A stretch of 31,062 nucleotides of DNA from DASZIT01 sp035948855 (GTDB taxonomy: Bacteria; Actinomycetota; Acidimicrobiia; Acidimicrobiales; RAAP-2), in NCBI GenBank assembly GCA_035948855.1, contig DASZIT010000094.1, positions 1-31,062 on the forward strand, written 5' to 3'. The notes beneath the pieces were generated by a model. That model saw only the letters and a program-made list of their open reading frames with translations. It was not told the origin of the DNA and did not search any database. A program made the position numbers and the translations under genes. This document shows positions 15,137-23,090 of this stretch, piece after piece (position 1 is the stretch's first letter; every line of letters begins with the position of its first letter).

Positions 15137-17842
15137 TCAGTCGAGGCGGAGGGTCGCGATCCCGTGGGCCCGGAGCTCGAACCGACCATCAAACGGCAGC
15201 AACGGCCGGCCCCGGAGGTCGACCAGCCACCCCGAGCGACTGTCGATCTCCACCACCGTCGGCGAGTCCTTCGGGTTGAACACCCGGAGCTCGAGGGCGC
15301 CGGCCTCCCGTCGCACCGACGACACCTCGGCACCTCGGATGCCGAGCGGCGACCCGGAGGCAGGTCGGGTGCCGCCACCGAACGAGCCGACCGGCACCAG
15401 TGGCAGCAGGACGTCATCGGCCAACCGGTACGGATCGGCGCCGTCCACCGACAGGGCATACCTGGCCTCGACCGGTCCGATCATCTGGGGACCCTCGATC
15501 GGGGTCATCGGTCCGGCCGGGAGGGGGCGGTTGATCATCCCGAACCGGGAGAGCATCCCGGTGGACCGGAGCAGGGTGAGGGCCAGGCCGGTCGCCCTCG
15601 GTCCCGCCTCGTCGATGTCCACCACGTCGACCAGCTCGTATTCGAGAAGGCCCTCGTGGATCACCGTGAGCCCGCCGGCGGAGACGAATCGGCGCGACGG
15701 GAAGGTGGGGATGCCGAACTCCTCGTCCCGGCCTTCGGCGGTCAGGCCCCGTTCGACCACGGTGAAGGCGCATTCGGCCTCCGAGACCGAGGCCGGCTCG
15801 GGGAGCGGGAAGTGGGCGCGCAGCCGGTGGTCTCTCGACGGATTGTCGAAAGTGGTGTGCACCCGGACCATCGATTCGTCCGCCCGGAGCTCCAGGGTGG
15901 TGGTCACTTCGGTGGTCCGCACTCCGACCCGGGCCCGTTGGTCACCGTCGACCCGTTCAGGCCAGGTGTAGGCCGACGTCACCACCACCGTTCCCCGCAC
16001 CGGCCCCCGGTCCCCGATGGCTACGGTGACCGATTCGGGCGCATCGACCACCGTGTCGTTGGCCGGCGGCGAATAGTTGTAGGTGTCCCCGTGGTCACCG
16101 CTGTCGATCAGTCGGCCGTATCCGGTCACCCCGTCGAGGGCGAAGGTACCGTCGACCGGATTGACCTCGACGGTCACCCTGCCGTTGGCCAGGGTCAGGC
16201 CGGTCTCGGCATCGCTGGCGACGGTGACCGGGTGGGTGAGCGGCGCCGGCTCGAACTTCGCCCACCCGAAGCCGGGGACGGACGCCTGTCGACCGAGTAT
16301 CCGGCGCATGGCCGGCTGGTCGATGGTGACCCGTACCTCGGTGTCCGGATAGGCGGTGAGCTTGGTGAACAGCTCCCGCTTGACCTCCTCGATGGGGACC
16401 CCCTCGGGGGGCTCGGACCCGATGGTCAGGGTGAGGTCGAGCCCGGTCGCGTCCTCGGCCAGGACCACCTCGGTGACGTAGGTGTCGTCGTCGATGCGCG
16501 CCCCCTGGATGAGCCCGAGCATGCTGACCACCGTGCTGCCGTTGAGGGTGATGGTTCCCGGGAGCCCGGCCCGCTGGGAGATCACCTGGATGTCCGGCCC
16601 CGGGTCCCCGAGGACCGGGACCACCAGTTCGACCATGCCCGACCGGTCGCGGGCGGACGGATTGACCACTGAGGTGCCCGGGTGGGACAGCGACAGACCG
16701 ATGGCGGTGGTCGCCTGGCTGGTGAGCCCTTCACCGATCTGACGGGCTTCGGCGTACCGGTGCATCACGGCATTGACCACCTCGTCGACCGAGCAGGCGC
16801 AGACCGAGTCGTGGGCGGCATTGCGGATCATCAGCTTCCAGGCCACGTCGAGGAAGGCGCCTGGCCATGCGTCTCCGGGGAGGTAGAGGGCGCTGAGCGG
16901 CTCGGCCAGGCGCTCGAGTGCCCGCTCGGAGCGGGCCGCCGCCTGTTTCACATCGACCCGGTTGGAACCGACTCCCATCAGCAGATTTGAGCGGTAGCCG
17001 GAGCGGAGCTCCCCCCGCCACTCCGGGAGTCCCTCGACGGAGAGGTCGGCGAGATAGTCGGGAAGCGAGCTGATACCGAGCTCGAACTCGCCCTGCATCT
17101 CGTTGGCCTCGGCCACCACCCGCCCGAGCCACGGCTGCGGGCGTTGGTGATCGGTGCCGTTCATGAACAGCAACGGAGCGTCACTGGCCAGGAACGACCC
17201 GATCTCGTCGACGTGGGAGCGCAGCCGCCGGATGAGCGCCTTGGCATCGTCGGGCAGCGCCGCGCCGTTTCCGTAGCCGGCGACCAGGTACTCGGCCCGG
17301 ACCCGTGACTCGTCCGGCGCCTCCCAGATGAAGGCCGAGGTGTGGATGGCCGACGGGACCCCCCGCCACACCACCGCATTGCCCAGGCCGGCCAGCGAGA
17401 GGATCTGGGGCATCTGGGAGATGTGGCCGAACATGTCGGGGAGGTAACCGACATCCATCACCCCGCCGAATGCGGTTCCCCTCCGGATGCCGGCCTGGAG
17501 GTCACGGACGATGGTCTCGCCGGAGATGAGGAACTCGTCCATCAGGATGTACCAGGGGCCCACCGTCAGCCGGCCGGCAGTGGCCAGCGCCCGCAGCCGC
17601 CCCTCGTTCTCGGGACGGATCTCGAGGTAGTCGTCGATCACCGCCAACTGACCGTCGAGCAGGAAGGTTTTGTAGGAGGGATCCCGCTCGAGCAGGTCGA
17701 GCAGGTCGTCGATGAGACGGACCAGCTTCAGCCGGAACGTCTGGAACGGGTCGTACCACTCCCGGTCCCAATGGGTGTGGGGGACGACGGCGATCCGCCG
17801 AGGTGTTGATGGCCGGCCCGAGCCGGGTGTCGGGGGGGTCAT
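15137..17842 (-). CDS. GH38 alpha-mannosidase
   Basis: This is a 901-residue retaining alpha-mannosidase of glycoside hydrolase family 38, which removes alpha-linked mannose from glycans or glycosides. The N-terminal catalytic domain begins with VPHTHWDREWY (20-30), where His24 and Asp26 are zinc ligands; the nucleophile is Asp136 in GYLPDMFGHISQMPQIL; FMNGTDHQ lies at 226-233; and the helical-domain His344 in NAAHDSVCACSVDEV is a further zinc ligand candidate. The C-terminal ~450 residues form the beta-sandwich domains of the family (landmark GDTYNYSPP). There is no signal peptide, so it acts in the cytosol. The ATG at 17842 overlaps the stop codon of the upstream small gene (ATGA). The frame continues open upstream to 19099 but this is antisense to the acyl-CoA synthetase and is not coding. 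Mannose-containing envelope glycans or storage sugars are likely substrates. Confidence 0.93.
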   Translation of the reverse strand: MTPPTPGSGRPSTPRRIAVVPHTHWDREWYDPFQTFRLKLVRLIDDLLDLLERDPSYKTFLLDGQLAVIDDYLEIRPENEGRLRALATAGRLTVGPWYILMDEFLISGETIVRDLQAGIRRGTAFGGVMDVGYLPDMFGHISQMPQILSLAGLGNAVVWRGVPSAIHTSAFIWEAPDESRVRAEYLVAGYGNGAALPDDAKALIRRLRSHVDEIGSFLASDAPLLFMNGTDHQRPQPWLGRVVAEANEMQGEFELGISSLPDYLADLSVEGLPEWRGELRSGYRSNLLMGVGSNRVDVKQAAARSERALERLAEPLSALYLPGDAWPGAFLDVAWKLMIRNAAHDSVCACSVDEVVNAVMHRYAEARQIGEGLTSQATTAIGLSLSHPGTSVVNPSARDRSGMVELVVPVLGDPGPDIQVISQRAGLPGTITLNGSTVVSMLGLIQGARIDDDTYVTEVVLAEDATGLDLTLTIGSEPPEGVPIEEVKRELFTKLTAYPDTEVRVTIDQPAMRRILGRQASVPGFGWAKFEPAPLTHPVTVASDAETGLTLANGRVTVEVNPVDGTFALDGVTGYGRLIDSGDHGDTYNYSPPANDTVVDAPESVTVAIGDRGPVRGTVVVTSAYTWPERVDGDQRARVGVRTTEVTTTLELRADESMVRVHTTFDNPSRDHRLRAHFPLPEPASVSEAECAFTVVERGLTAEGRDEEFGIPTFPSRRFVSAGGLTVIHEGLLEYELVDVVDIDEAGPRATGLALTLLRSTGMLSRFGMINRPLPAGPMTPIEGPQMIGPVEARYALSVDGADPYRLADDVLLPLVPVGSFGGGTRPASGSPLGIRGAEVSSVRREAGALELRVFNPKDSPTVVEIDSRSGWLVDLRGRPLLPFDGRFELRAHGIATLRLD

Positions 17843-18093
17843 GAGGTGAGAGAGCCGTACTCCGCTTCGTACTTCTCGAGTTCGCCCACGATCCGCACCG
17901 CGTCGGCGGTGGTCTGGTCGGTGGCGCGACCCTGGTGATCGGCATAGGCGGCCGCCCCCAACTGGCGTAGCAGGTCGTCGGCGTGGCGCTTGGCCTGGAC
18001 GGCATCGATCTTGGCCTGGCCGGCTTTCCCGGCTTCGGTGGCCTTGGCCGACACCACCTCGGCCTGGGCCTTTACCTTGTCCATGAACCCCAT
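17839..18093 (-). CDS. small charged helical protein of unknown function
   Basis: This is an 84-residue protein that I cannot assign a function. It begins MGFMDKVKAQAEVVSAKATEAG and is predicted to be helical and coiled-coil-like, with many Ala, Lys and Glu residues, a conserved-looking KRHADDLLRQLGAAAYADHQGR segment in the middle and an acidic helix (ELEKYEAEYG) at the end. Similar short proteins are common in actinobacteria. GAGAGAGGAG precedes its ATG at a good distance. Its stop overlaps the start of the GH38 mannosidase, so the two are coupled. No membrane segment or Cys cluster is present. Confidence 0.7.
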   Translation of the reverse strand: MGFMDKVKAQAEVVSAKATEAGKAGQAKIDAVQAKRHADDLLRQLGAAAYADHQGRATDQTTADAVRIVGELEKYEAEYGSLTS

Positions 18094-18110
18094 GGATGCT
18101 CCTCTCTCTC

Positions 18111-18133
18111 CGGCCGGCGATGCCCGCCGGCCG
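18111..18133 (-). other. stem-loop in the 5' leader of the GH38 operon
   Basis: A perfect 9-bp stem (18111-18119 with 18125-18133) with a 5-nt loop lies just upstream of the ribosome binding site of the small gene. A TACGAT hexamer on the minus strand (18142-18147) is a candidate -10, which would put this hairpin at the very 5' end of the mRNA. It could stabilise the transcript or control translation. Confidence 0.45.
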
Positions 18134-18214
18134 ACGATCGAATCGTAGAACCTCCCGGGGGGTTCCGCGCCTCGGGGACCATGACCGGCGTAACCGACGC
18201 TGCCGACTAGACAA

Positions 18215-19798
18215 ATGGGTATGGGTCCGGTTGGGCAAGCGGAGGGAGTTCTCCGTCCGTGGCGGGATCATCTGCCGTCGGGAAGCCGGCTCGAAGCTGA
18301 CGACCTGCTCACGTCGGGGACCTTGCTCCGGGCCTGGGCCGCCCTCTGGGGTGAAGCCCCCAAGGCGCCGGTGTTGTTGGATGCCGGATCGAACACCGGA
18401 GCTTCGTCCCCGGCGGGCATGCCTCATCGTCCCGGGGCCTGGTGGTCGGCGGAGGAGTTCGATGCGGCCACCTGGCGGGCGGCCGGTCGGCTGGCAACCG
18501 CGGGGCTCCGCCCCGGGGACCGGGTGATCTGGTCCACCGGGTCGTCGGTGGCCTCGATCATCTGCCATGTCGGGGCGCTGCGGGCCGGTTTGGTCGTGGT
18601 GCCGGCCAATACCGCCTACACCCAACGCGAGATTGCCTACATCGTCTCCGAGGTCGGTCCGACCGCGGCCATCGTCGACGATCCCGAGCGGGGCCGCTGG
18701 GCGTCGGGAGCCTCTGACCGGGCACTGGTGGTGACCGGACCGGATCTCGATCTTCCCGACGGCGAGCCGGGAGACCTGGACACCGCCCGGCCGGACGACC
18801 CGGCGCTCATCTGTTTCACTTCCGGGACCACCGGAGCCCCCAAAGGGGCGGTGCTGTCCCACCGCAACCTGCTGGCCGCCACCCGAGCGGTGTGTCTGGC
18901 CTGGCGATGGACCCCTGCCGATCGACTGATCCACTGTCTGCCGGTGTTCCATGCCCACGGTCTGTGCGTCGGCATCTACGGGACGTTGTTGTCCGGGGGT
19001 TCGGCCCTCCTCCTTCCCGGGTTCGACGTCGGTGCGGTGGCCGGTTTCGCCTCGGGCGGCGACGCCTCGCTCTTCTTCGGGGTGCCGACCATGTATCACC
19101 GCTTGGCCCGCTCACCCCGGGTGTCGGAGCTAAGCCACCTGCGGCTCTGTGTCTCCGGGTCGGCCCCGCTGCCGGCCGGCCTCCACCGACAGATGGAGGC
19201 CGTCACCGGGATGTCGGTACTCGAGCGCTACGGGATGACCGAAACCCTCATGAACGCCTCGAACCCCTACGACGGCGAGCGCCGTCCCGGAACCGTGGGC
19301 TTCCCCCTCCCGGGTGTCGAGATCCGGCTGGCCACCGACGGGGAAATCCAGCTCCGGGGGCCCAACGTGTTCGCCGGCTACTGGGAGCTCCCGGTCGCCA
19401 CCGAGGACGCCTTCGTCGAATCCGTTGACGGCGGGTATCCGTGGTTCCGGAGTGGGGATCTCGGTACCATCGACGATGGTTATCTGACCATCCGGGGCCG
19501 GTCCAAGGAGCTGATCATCAGCGGTGGGTTCAACGTTTATCCCAGCGAGGTCGAGGAAGTGGTGCTCACCCACCCGGGCGTTGCCGAGGTGGCGGTGACC
19601 GGAACCCCGTCGGAGGAGTGGGGAGAAGTGGTGACCGCCTGGATCGTGGCTGACGGGCGAGCCCCGTCGGCGGAGGAGCTCGCCGCCTATACCGCCGCGC
19701 ACCTGGCTGCCTTCAAGCGGCCCCGTATCGTCCATGTCATCGACGCCCTTCCCCGCAACGCGCTGGGCAAAGTGGTACGGAGCGATCTCCGACGATGA
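18215..19798 (+). CDS. acyl-CoA synthetase (AMP-forming; MatB-like or fatty-acid type)
   Basis: This 527-residue enzyme of the ANL superfamily activates a carboxylic acid with ATP and joins it to CoA. The P-loop FTSGTTGAPKG (201-211) binds ATP; YGMTET (about residue 342) is the second adenylate motif; the hinge and linker are seen in WFRSGDLG and IRGRSKELIISGGFNVYPSEVEE; the C-terminal catalytic Lys is in PRNALGKVVRSDL. The overall pattern, including the LPVFHAHGLCVG loop and short length, resembles malonyl/methylmalonyl-CoA synthetases (MatB), but medium-chain substrates cannot be excluded. An alternative ATG two codons downstream (18221) lies 7 nt after TAGACA, a weak -10. Its stop overlaps the rnhB start (ATGA), so the two genes are coupled. 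Confidence 0.88.
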   Translation: MGMGPVGQAEGVLRPWRDHLPSGSRLEADDLLTSGTLLRAWAALWGEAPKAPVLLDAGSNTGASSPAGMPHRPGAWWSAEEFDAATWRAAGRLATAGLRPGDRVIWSTGSSVASIICHVGALRAGLVVVPANTAYTQREIAYIVSEVGPTAAIVDDPERGRWASGASDRALVVTGPDLDLPDGEPGDLDTARPDDPALICFTSGTTGAPKGAVLSHRNLLAATRAVCLAWRWTPADRLIHCLPVFHAHGLCVGIYGTLLSGGSALLLPGFDVGAVAGFASGGDASLFFGVPTMYHRLARSPRVSELSHLRLCVSGSAPLPAGLHRQMEAVTGMSVLERYGMTETLMNASNPYDGERRPGTVGFPLPGVEIRLATDGEIQLRGPNVFAGYWELPVATEDAFVESVDGGYPWFRSGDLGTIDDGYLTIRGRSKELIISGGFNVYPSEVEEVVLTHPGVAEVAVTGTPSEEWGEVVTAWIVADGRAPSAEELAAYTAAHLAAFKRPRIVHVIDALPRNALGKVVRSDLRR

Positions 19799-20535
19799 CC
19801 ATCACCGCTCGCCCCACCACCGCGCTCCGCCCCTCCCGGCGGACCGAACGGTCGCTGCTGAAGGAAGGATTCGAGGTCATCGTCGGCCTCGACGAGGTCG
19901 GCCGGGGGGCGTGGGCCGGGCCGGTGTCGGTGGGGGTGGCGCTCATCCCCACCAAGTCGCCCCCCAAAGGGCTCCGAGACTCCAAGCTGATACCGGAGGA
20001 GGAGCGCGAGGTGCTGTTCCCCCGGGTGGCGTCCTGGTGCACGGAGTGGTCGGTGGGTCACGCCGGGCCGCAGGAATGTGATCGCTGGGGGATGACGGTG
20101 GCGCTGAGATTGGCCGCCGGCCGGGCCCTGGCCGGCCTGACCTGCGTCCCCGACGTCATCCTGATGGATGGATCCTTCGACTACGTCAGCGAGCCGGCCG
20201 AAGGGGGTTTCTGCGCGGCGGAGAATGCCCCAGTCCGTACCGTCGTCCGCGGCGACCTCACCTGCACCTCGATTGCCGCCGCCTCGATCGTGGCCAAGGT
20301 GACCCGGGACCGGATGATGCGCGACCTGTCGGATCATTTTCCGGCCTTCGACTTCCACCGCAACAAGGGGTACCCGTCTCCCACCCATCAGACCGCGCTG
20401 GCGGGAAGCGGGCTCACTTCCATTCACCGCCGGTCGTGGGCCTTCGTGGACAACCTGCCCTATGGGCGAGTGGGTTGGCCCGGCCCGCCGGACGGGCTGC
20501 CGATCCAGCCGGAGCTCGGGTTCGACCTGGAGTAG
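19795..20535 (+). CDS. rnhB: ribonuclease HII
   Basis: RNase HII cuts the RNA strand of RNA/DNA hybrids and removes single ribonucleotides from DNA. The 246-residue protein has the catalytic DEVGRG at 33-38, followed by AGPVSVGVAL, RDSKLI at 61-66 and, in the middle, VILMDGSFDY with a further catalytic Asp; the last acidic residue lies in the SIVAKVTRDRMM region, and HRNKGYPSPTHQTAL is the usual C-terminal signature. The N-terminus has about 25 residues before the fold that are Arg/Thr-rich. The ATG overlaps the acyl-CoA synthetase stop codon. It converges with the acyl-CoA dehydrogenase gene, 7 bp apart. Confidence 0.95.
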   Translation: MTITARPTTALRPSRRTERSLLKEGFEVIVGLDEVGRGAWAGPVSVGVALIPTKSPPKGLRDSKLIPEEEREVLFPRVASWCTEWSVGHAGPQECDRWGMTVALRLAAGRALAGLTCVPDVILMDGSFDYVSEPAEGGFCAAENAPVRTVVRGDLTCTSIAAASIVAKVTRDRMMRDLSDHFPAFDFHRNKGYPSPTHQTALAGSGLTSIHRRSWAFVDNLPYGRVGWPGPPDGLPIQPELGFDLE

Positions 20536-20542
20536 GGAGTCG

Positions 20543-21778
20543 CTACTTCGGGACCGGCTCTTTGGGGAGTCCCAGGACCCGTTCCCCGATGATGTTGTGC
20601 AGCACCTCATCGGTACCACCGGCCACCCGCATCCCCGGGACCCCGAGAAGGAACTCGGACCAGGCGTAGGTCCCCCATCGCCCGTTGTCGGCAATGAGCT
20701 CGGGGCCGAGTACCGATGACAGCAATTCGTAGGTGCGGACCATGTTGGCGGTGAGCGACAGCTTGCCGAGGGACATCTCCGGTCCGGGCAACTGGCCGGC
20801 GGCGACCTTGGCCATGGAGCGGAGATTGGTATACGCCGCCACTCGATCGTTGATGATGATGTCGGCCAGCTGTTGGCGGATCAGCGGGTCACCGGCCCGT
20901 CCCTGGGCCCGGGCCAGTTCGATCAGGCGCTGCGAAGAGTGCAGCCCGAGGCCCCCGCCCCCGCCGCCGATGGCCGCCCGCTCGTTCATCAGCGTGGTGA
21001 GGGCGACGGTCCAACCACCGTTCACGTCGCCCAGCCGATGGGTATCGGGGATCCGGACATCGGTGAAGAAGACCTCGTTGAAGGACGCTCCGCCGGTCAT
21101 CTGCCGAAGCGGTCGGACTTCGACGCCCGGGGCATGCATGTTGACCACGAAACCGGTCAGACCCCGGTGCTTGGGCTGATCGGGGTCGGTGCGGCAGATG
21201 ATCTCTCCGATGTCGGAGAATTGGGCCCCCGAGGTCCAGACCTTCTGCCCATTCACGATCCACTCGTCCCCATCGCGCACCGCCCGGGTCTGGAGCGATG
21301 CCAGGTCGGAGCCGGCTACCGGCTCGCTGAACAACTGGCAGCCGACGATGTCGCCCCGGTGCATCGGCTGGAGGTAGGCCTCCTTCACCTCGTCGATGGC
21401 GTGGGCCAGGATGGTGGGAGCCACCATGCCGAGCCCGATGCCGAAGGGGCTTTGCGACGGCGAGCGGTAGTCGGCCGCCACCGTGGTGTAGATCCGCTGG
21501 TAACTGCGGGGTAGTCCGCGGCCACCGTAGGTCTCGGGCCCGGTGATCCAGCCGAAACCGGCGTCGAAGACGGTTCGGGCCCATTCCTTGGCTTGGGCGA
21601 CGTCGGCCGCCTCTTCCTCCGGGGTCCGTTCAGGAAACAGGCCGACGTGGTCAGACCCTTTGCCCCATACGAAATTCTCCGCTGTCCGGCGGGGAAGGTG
21701 GGAATCGAGGAATTCCCGGGCGTCGACCTCGAATTGATCCTCGCTGATCTGGGTCGGATCGGCAGCGGTGGTGGTCAT
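20543..21778 (-). CDS. acyl-CoA dehydrogenase
   Basis: This is an FAD-dependent acyl-CoA dehydrogenase of 411 residues that would introduce a trans-2,3 double bond into an acyl-CoA. The N-terminal helical domain is followed by the flavin-binding middle domain with CQLFSEPVAGSDLASLQT (landmark) and WIVNGQKVWTSGAQ, and the C-terminal helical domain ending in GTDEVLHNIIGERVLGLP, the usual FAD/CoA contact. A Gly run (IGGGGGGLG) sits at the start of the C-terminal domain. The ATG at 21778 begins a Thr-rich N-terminus; the open frame reaches 21853 but without a ribosome binding site. Substrate chain length or the sterol-type FadE partner cannot be determined. It is divergent from the pseudopilin operon and adjacent to an acyl-CoA synthetase, which fits fatty acid breakdown. 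Confidence 0.92.
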   Translation of the reverse strand: MTTTAADPTQISEDQFEVDAREFLDSHLPRRTAENFVWGKGSDHVGLFPERTPEEEAADVAQAKEWARTVFDAGFGWITGPETYGGRGLPRSYQRIYTTVAADYRSPSQSPFGIGLGMVAPTILAHAIDEVKEAYLQPMHRGDIVGCQLFSEPVAGSDLASLQTRAVRDGDEWIVNGQKVWTSGAQFSDIGEIICRTDPDQPKHRGLTGFVVNMHAPGVEVRPLRQMTGGASFNEVFFTDVRIPDTHRLGDVNGGWTVALTTLMNERAAIGGGGGGLGLHSSQRLIELARAQGRAGDPLIRQQLADIIINDRVAAYTNLRSMAKVAAGQLPGPEMSLGKLSLTANMVRTYELLSSVLGPELIADNGRWGTYAWSEFLLGVPGMRVAGGTDEVLHNIIGERVLGLPKEPVPK

Positions 21779-21865
21779 CTCGGCGGGTTCCCCCTCGGCG
21801 TGGGTCGATTTTCTTGACCGGTCAGTCCAGACGCTCGTCAGCGTATCGGGCATCGGGGCCGGGGG

Positions 21866-21942
21866 AAAAGCCGCTGATCACCGGCTTTCGTGCGGGCCGT
21901 CGCCAGGCTAAAGCCCTCGCCGGGATGAGCCGATGAGAGGGG
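21866..21942 (+). promoter_or_regulatory. structured leader before the pseudopilin operon
   Basis: The 164-bp divergent spacer contains a hairpin (AAAGCCG at about 21867-21873 with CGGCTTT at 21882-21888) and a second possible pairing, CCCTC (21914-21918) with GAGGG (21937-21941), that would cover the purine-rich ribosome binding site just before the GTG start. I looked for the conserved blocks of cyclic-di-GMP riboswitches and did not find them. It may still be a cis-acting RNA or a simple operator. Confidence 0.35.
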
Positions 21943-22425
21943 GTGCGAGTTGGCTTCCCTTTGGCGCGACGCCGGCATACCGAGGACGGCCAGTCACTGA
22001 TCGAAGTCGTGGCCGCCATCAGTGTCCTGATCGTCATCCTGGTGCCGGCGCTGTTGCTGGTGTCCAGGTCCACTCAGGGTGTGTACAACAGCCAGTACAA
22101 GGTGACCGCGGCCAATCTCGCCAACGGGCAACTGGAGGCGGACCGCAATCAGTCGGTGAGCCAACAGACCGTGACGCTGACGACCCCGACCACCCCGGTG
22201 ACGGTGGGTAGCGAGTCGTACACCATTTCCCAGCTGTCGGGTTGGTGCACGGCTCCCGTCGTCGCCGGAGGGGCCTGGACCTCCTACACCTCGGGATCCT
22301 CGTACTCCTATGGGGTGAAGGTCACCGTGACATGGAAGGAAGACCAGACCGGGGTGCAGGTGGCGGGGGTGCTCACGACTCCGTCAGGAATGGCGGCCGC
22401 CACCGGAACGACCTGCCCGCTATGA
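21943..22425 (+). CDS. type IV pseudopilin-like minor pilin (PilV/GspI-like)
   Basis: This 160-residue protein carries a class III prepilin signal: a basic 16-residue leader ending in Gly16, then QSLIEVVAAISVLIVILVPAL with Glu at mature position 5 (Glu21) and a long hydrophobic helix. The rest is a small exported beta-rich domain rich in Thr, Ser and Val, with Cys residues near 101 and 158. It probably forms part of a pilus tip or priming complex. The GTG at 21943 is the first start after an in-frame stop and follows GAGAGGGG; a TTG at 21961 is an alternative. Its stop overlaps the next gene (ATGA), so it heads a three-gene coupled operon. Confidence 0.8.
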   Translation: MRVGFPLARRRHTEDGQSLIEVVAAISVLIVILVPALLLVSRSTQGVYNSQYKVTAANLANGQLEADRNQSVSQQTVTLTTPTTPVTVGSESYTISQLSGWCTAPVVAGGAWTSYTSGSSYSYGVKVTVTWKEDQTGVQVAGVLTTPSGMAAATGTTCPL

Positions 22426-23090
22426 CCCAAACAAACTCTCTCCGTCGTTCCCGCCGCGACGACTCCGGCATGACGCTGGTCGAGCTCATGGTGGCGATGA
22501 CGCTGTTGATCGTGGTGATCACCATCGGCTTCGTAGTGACCACCACCGTGGTGAAGGTCACCTACACCACCCAGCGCACCGGCTCTCTGACCGGCCCGGC
22601 GCAGAACGGGATGGACACGCTGCAAGGGTTCTTTTCCGGCGCGGTTCCCAACCAGACCATCACCACTCCGGTCGGGGTCTCCCCGAACACCGCACCGCTC
22701 TATGCGAATCAGTGCTCGGCATCACCCCCGTTGAGCACATCGACGGACGTGTGGCTGTGTGCCGTTCGCTCCGGCTCCAGCACCGCCTATAGCTACGAGA
22801 TCCACTTTGCCAGCTGTCCGGCCGGCAACCCGCTGTGCACGCTACAGGTCACCCAGCAGAGTGGCTCGCAGCCGGTCGTGGCTCAGATCGCCAACGTCTG
22901 CGTGCATTGTGCTGCGGCGAACACCTCATTCGGATTCACACCGCCCACCGGCGACCTCTCGAAGATCTCGTCGGTAACCATCACCCTCACGCTCGGGTCC
23001 CCCACCTCCAGTGTCACGGCGAATCCAGCCTCCACCACCACCCTCGTCCGTCAAGTCTCGTTGTCGAATTCCCTCGGGGGGTCGTTGTGA
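22422..23090 (+). CDS. type IV pseudopilin-like minor pilin (PilW/GspJ-like)
   Basis: This is a 222-residue prepilin with a 16-residue leader ending in Gly16 and the segment MTLVELMVAMTLLIVVITIGF, Glu at mature position 5 (Glu21). The leader has the same length as that of the preceding gene, which suggests processing by the same peptidase. The head domain is rich in Ser, Thr and Pro and contains five or six Cys (CSAS, WLCAV, CPAGNPLC, VCVHC), so extracellular disulfides are likely. By size and position it resembles PilW-type minor pilins. The ATG at 22422 overlaps the upstream stop, and its own stop overlaps the GTG of the next gene. Confidence 0.8.
   Translation: MTQTNSLRRSRRDDSGMTLVELMVAMTLLIVVITIGFVVTTTVVKVTYTTQRTGSLTGPAQNGMDTLQGFFSGAVPNQTITTPVGVSPNTAPLYANQCSASPPLSTSTDVWLCAVRSGSSTAYSYEIHFASCPAGNPLCTLQVTQQSGSQPVVAQIANVCVHCAAANTSFGFTPPTGDLSKISSVTITLTLGSPTSSVTANPASTTTLVRQVSLSNSLGGSL

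Noticed and set aside
15129..15137. Terminator between the VOC gene and the mannosidase gene
   Set aside because: Only 7 bp separate the stop codons and no inverted repeat is seen.
17843..19099. N-terminal extension of the GH38 frame over the small gene and the acyl-CoA synthetase
   Set aside because: The extension has no family resemblance and lies antisense to a clear synthetase; the start at 17842 has a family-typical N-terminus and a 4-nt overlap.
21860..21942. Cyclic-di-GMP (GEMM) riboswitch
   Set aside because: The conserved sequence blocks of that class are not present; only generic hairpins are seen.
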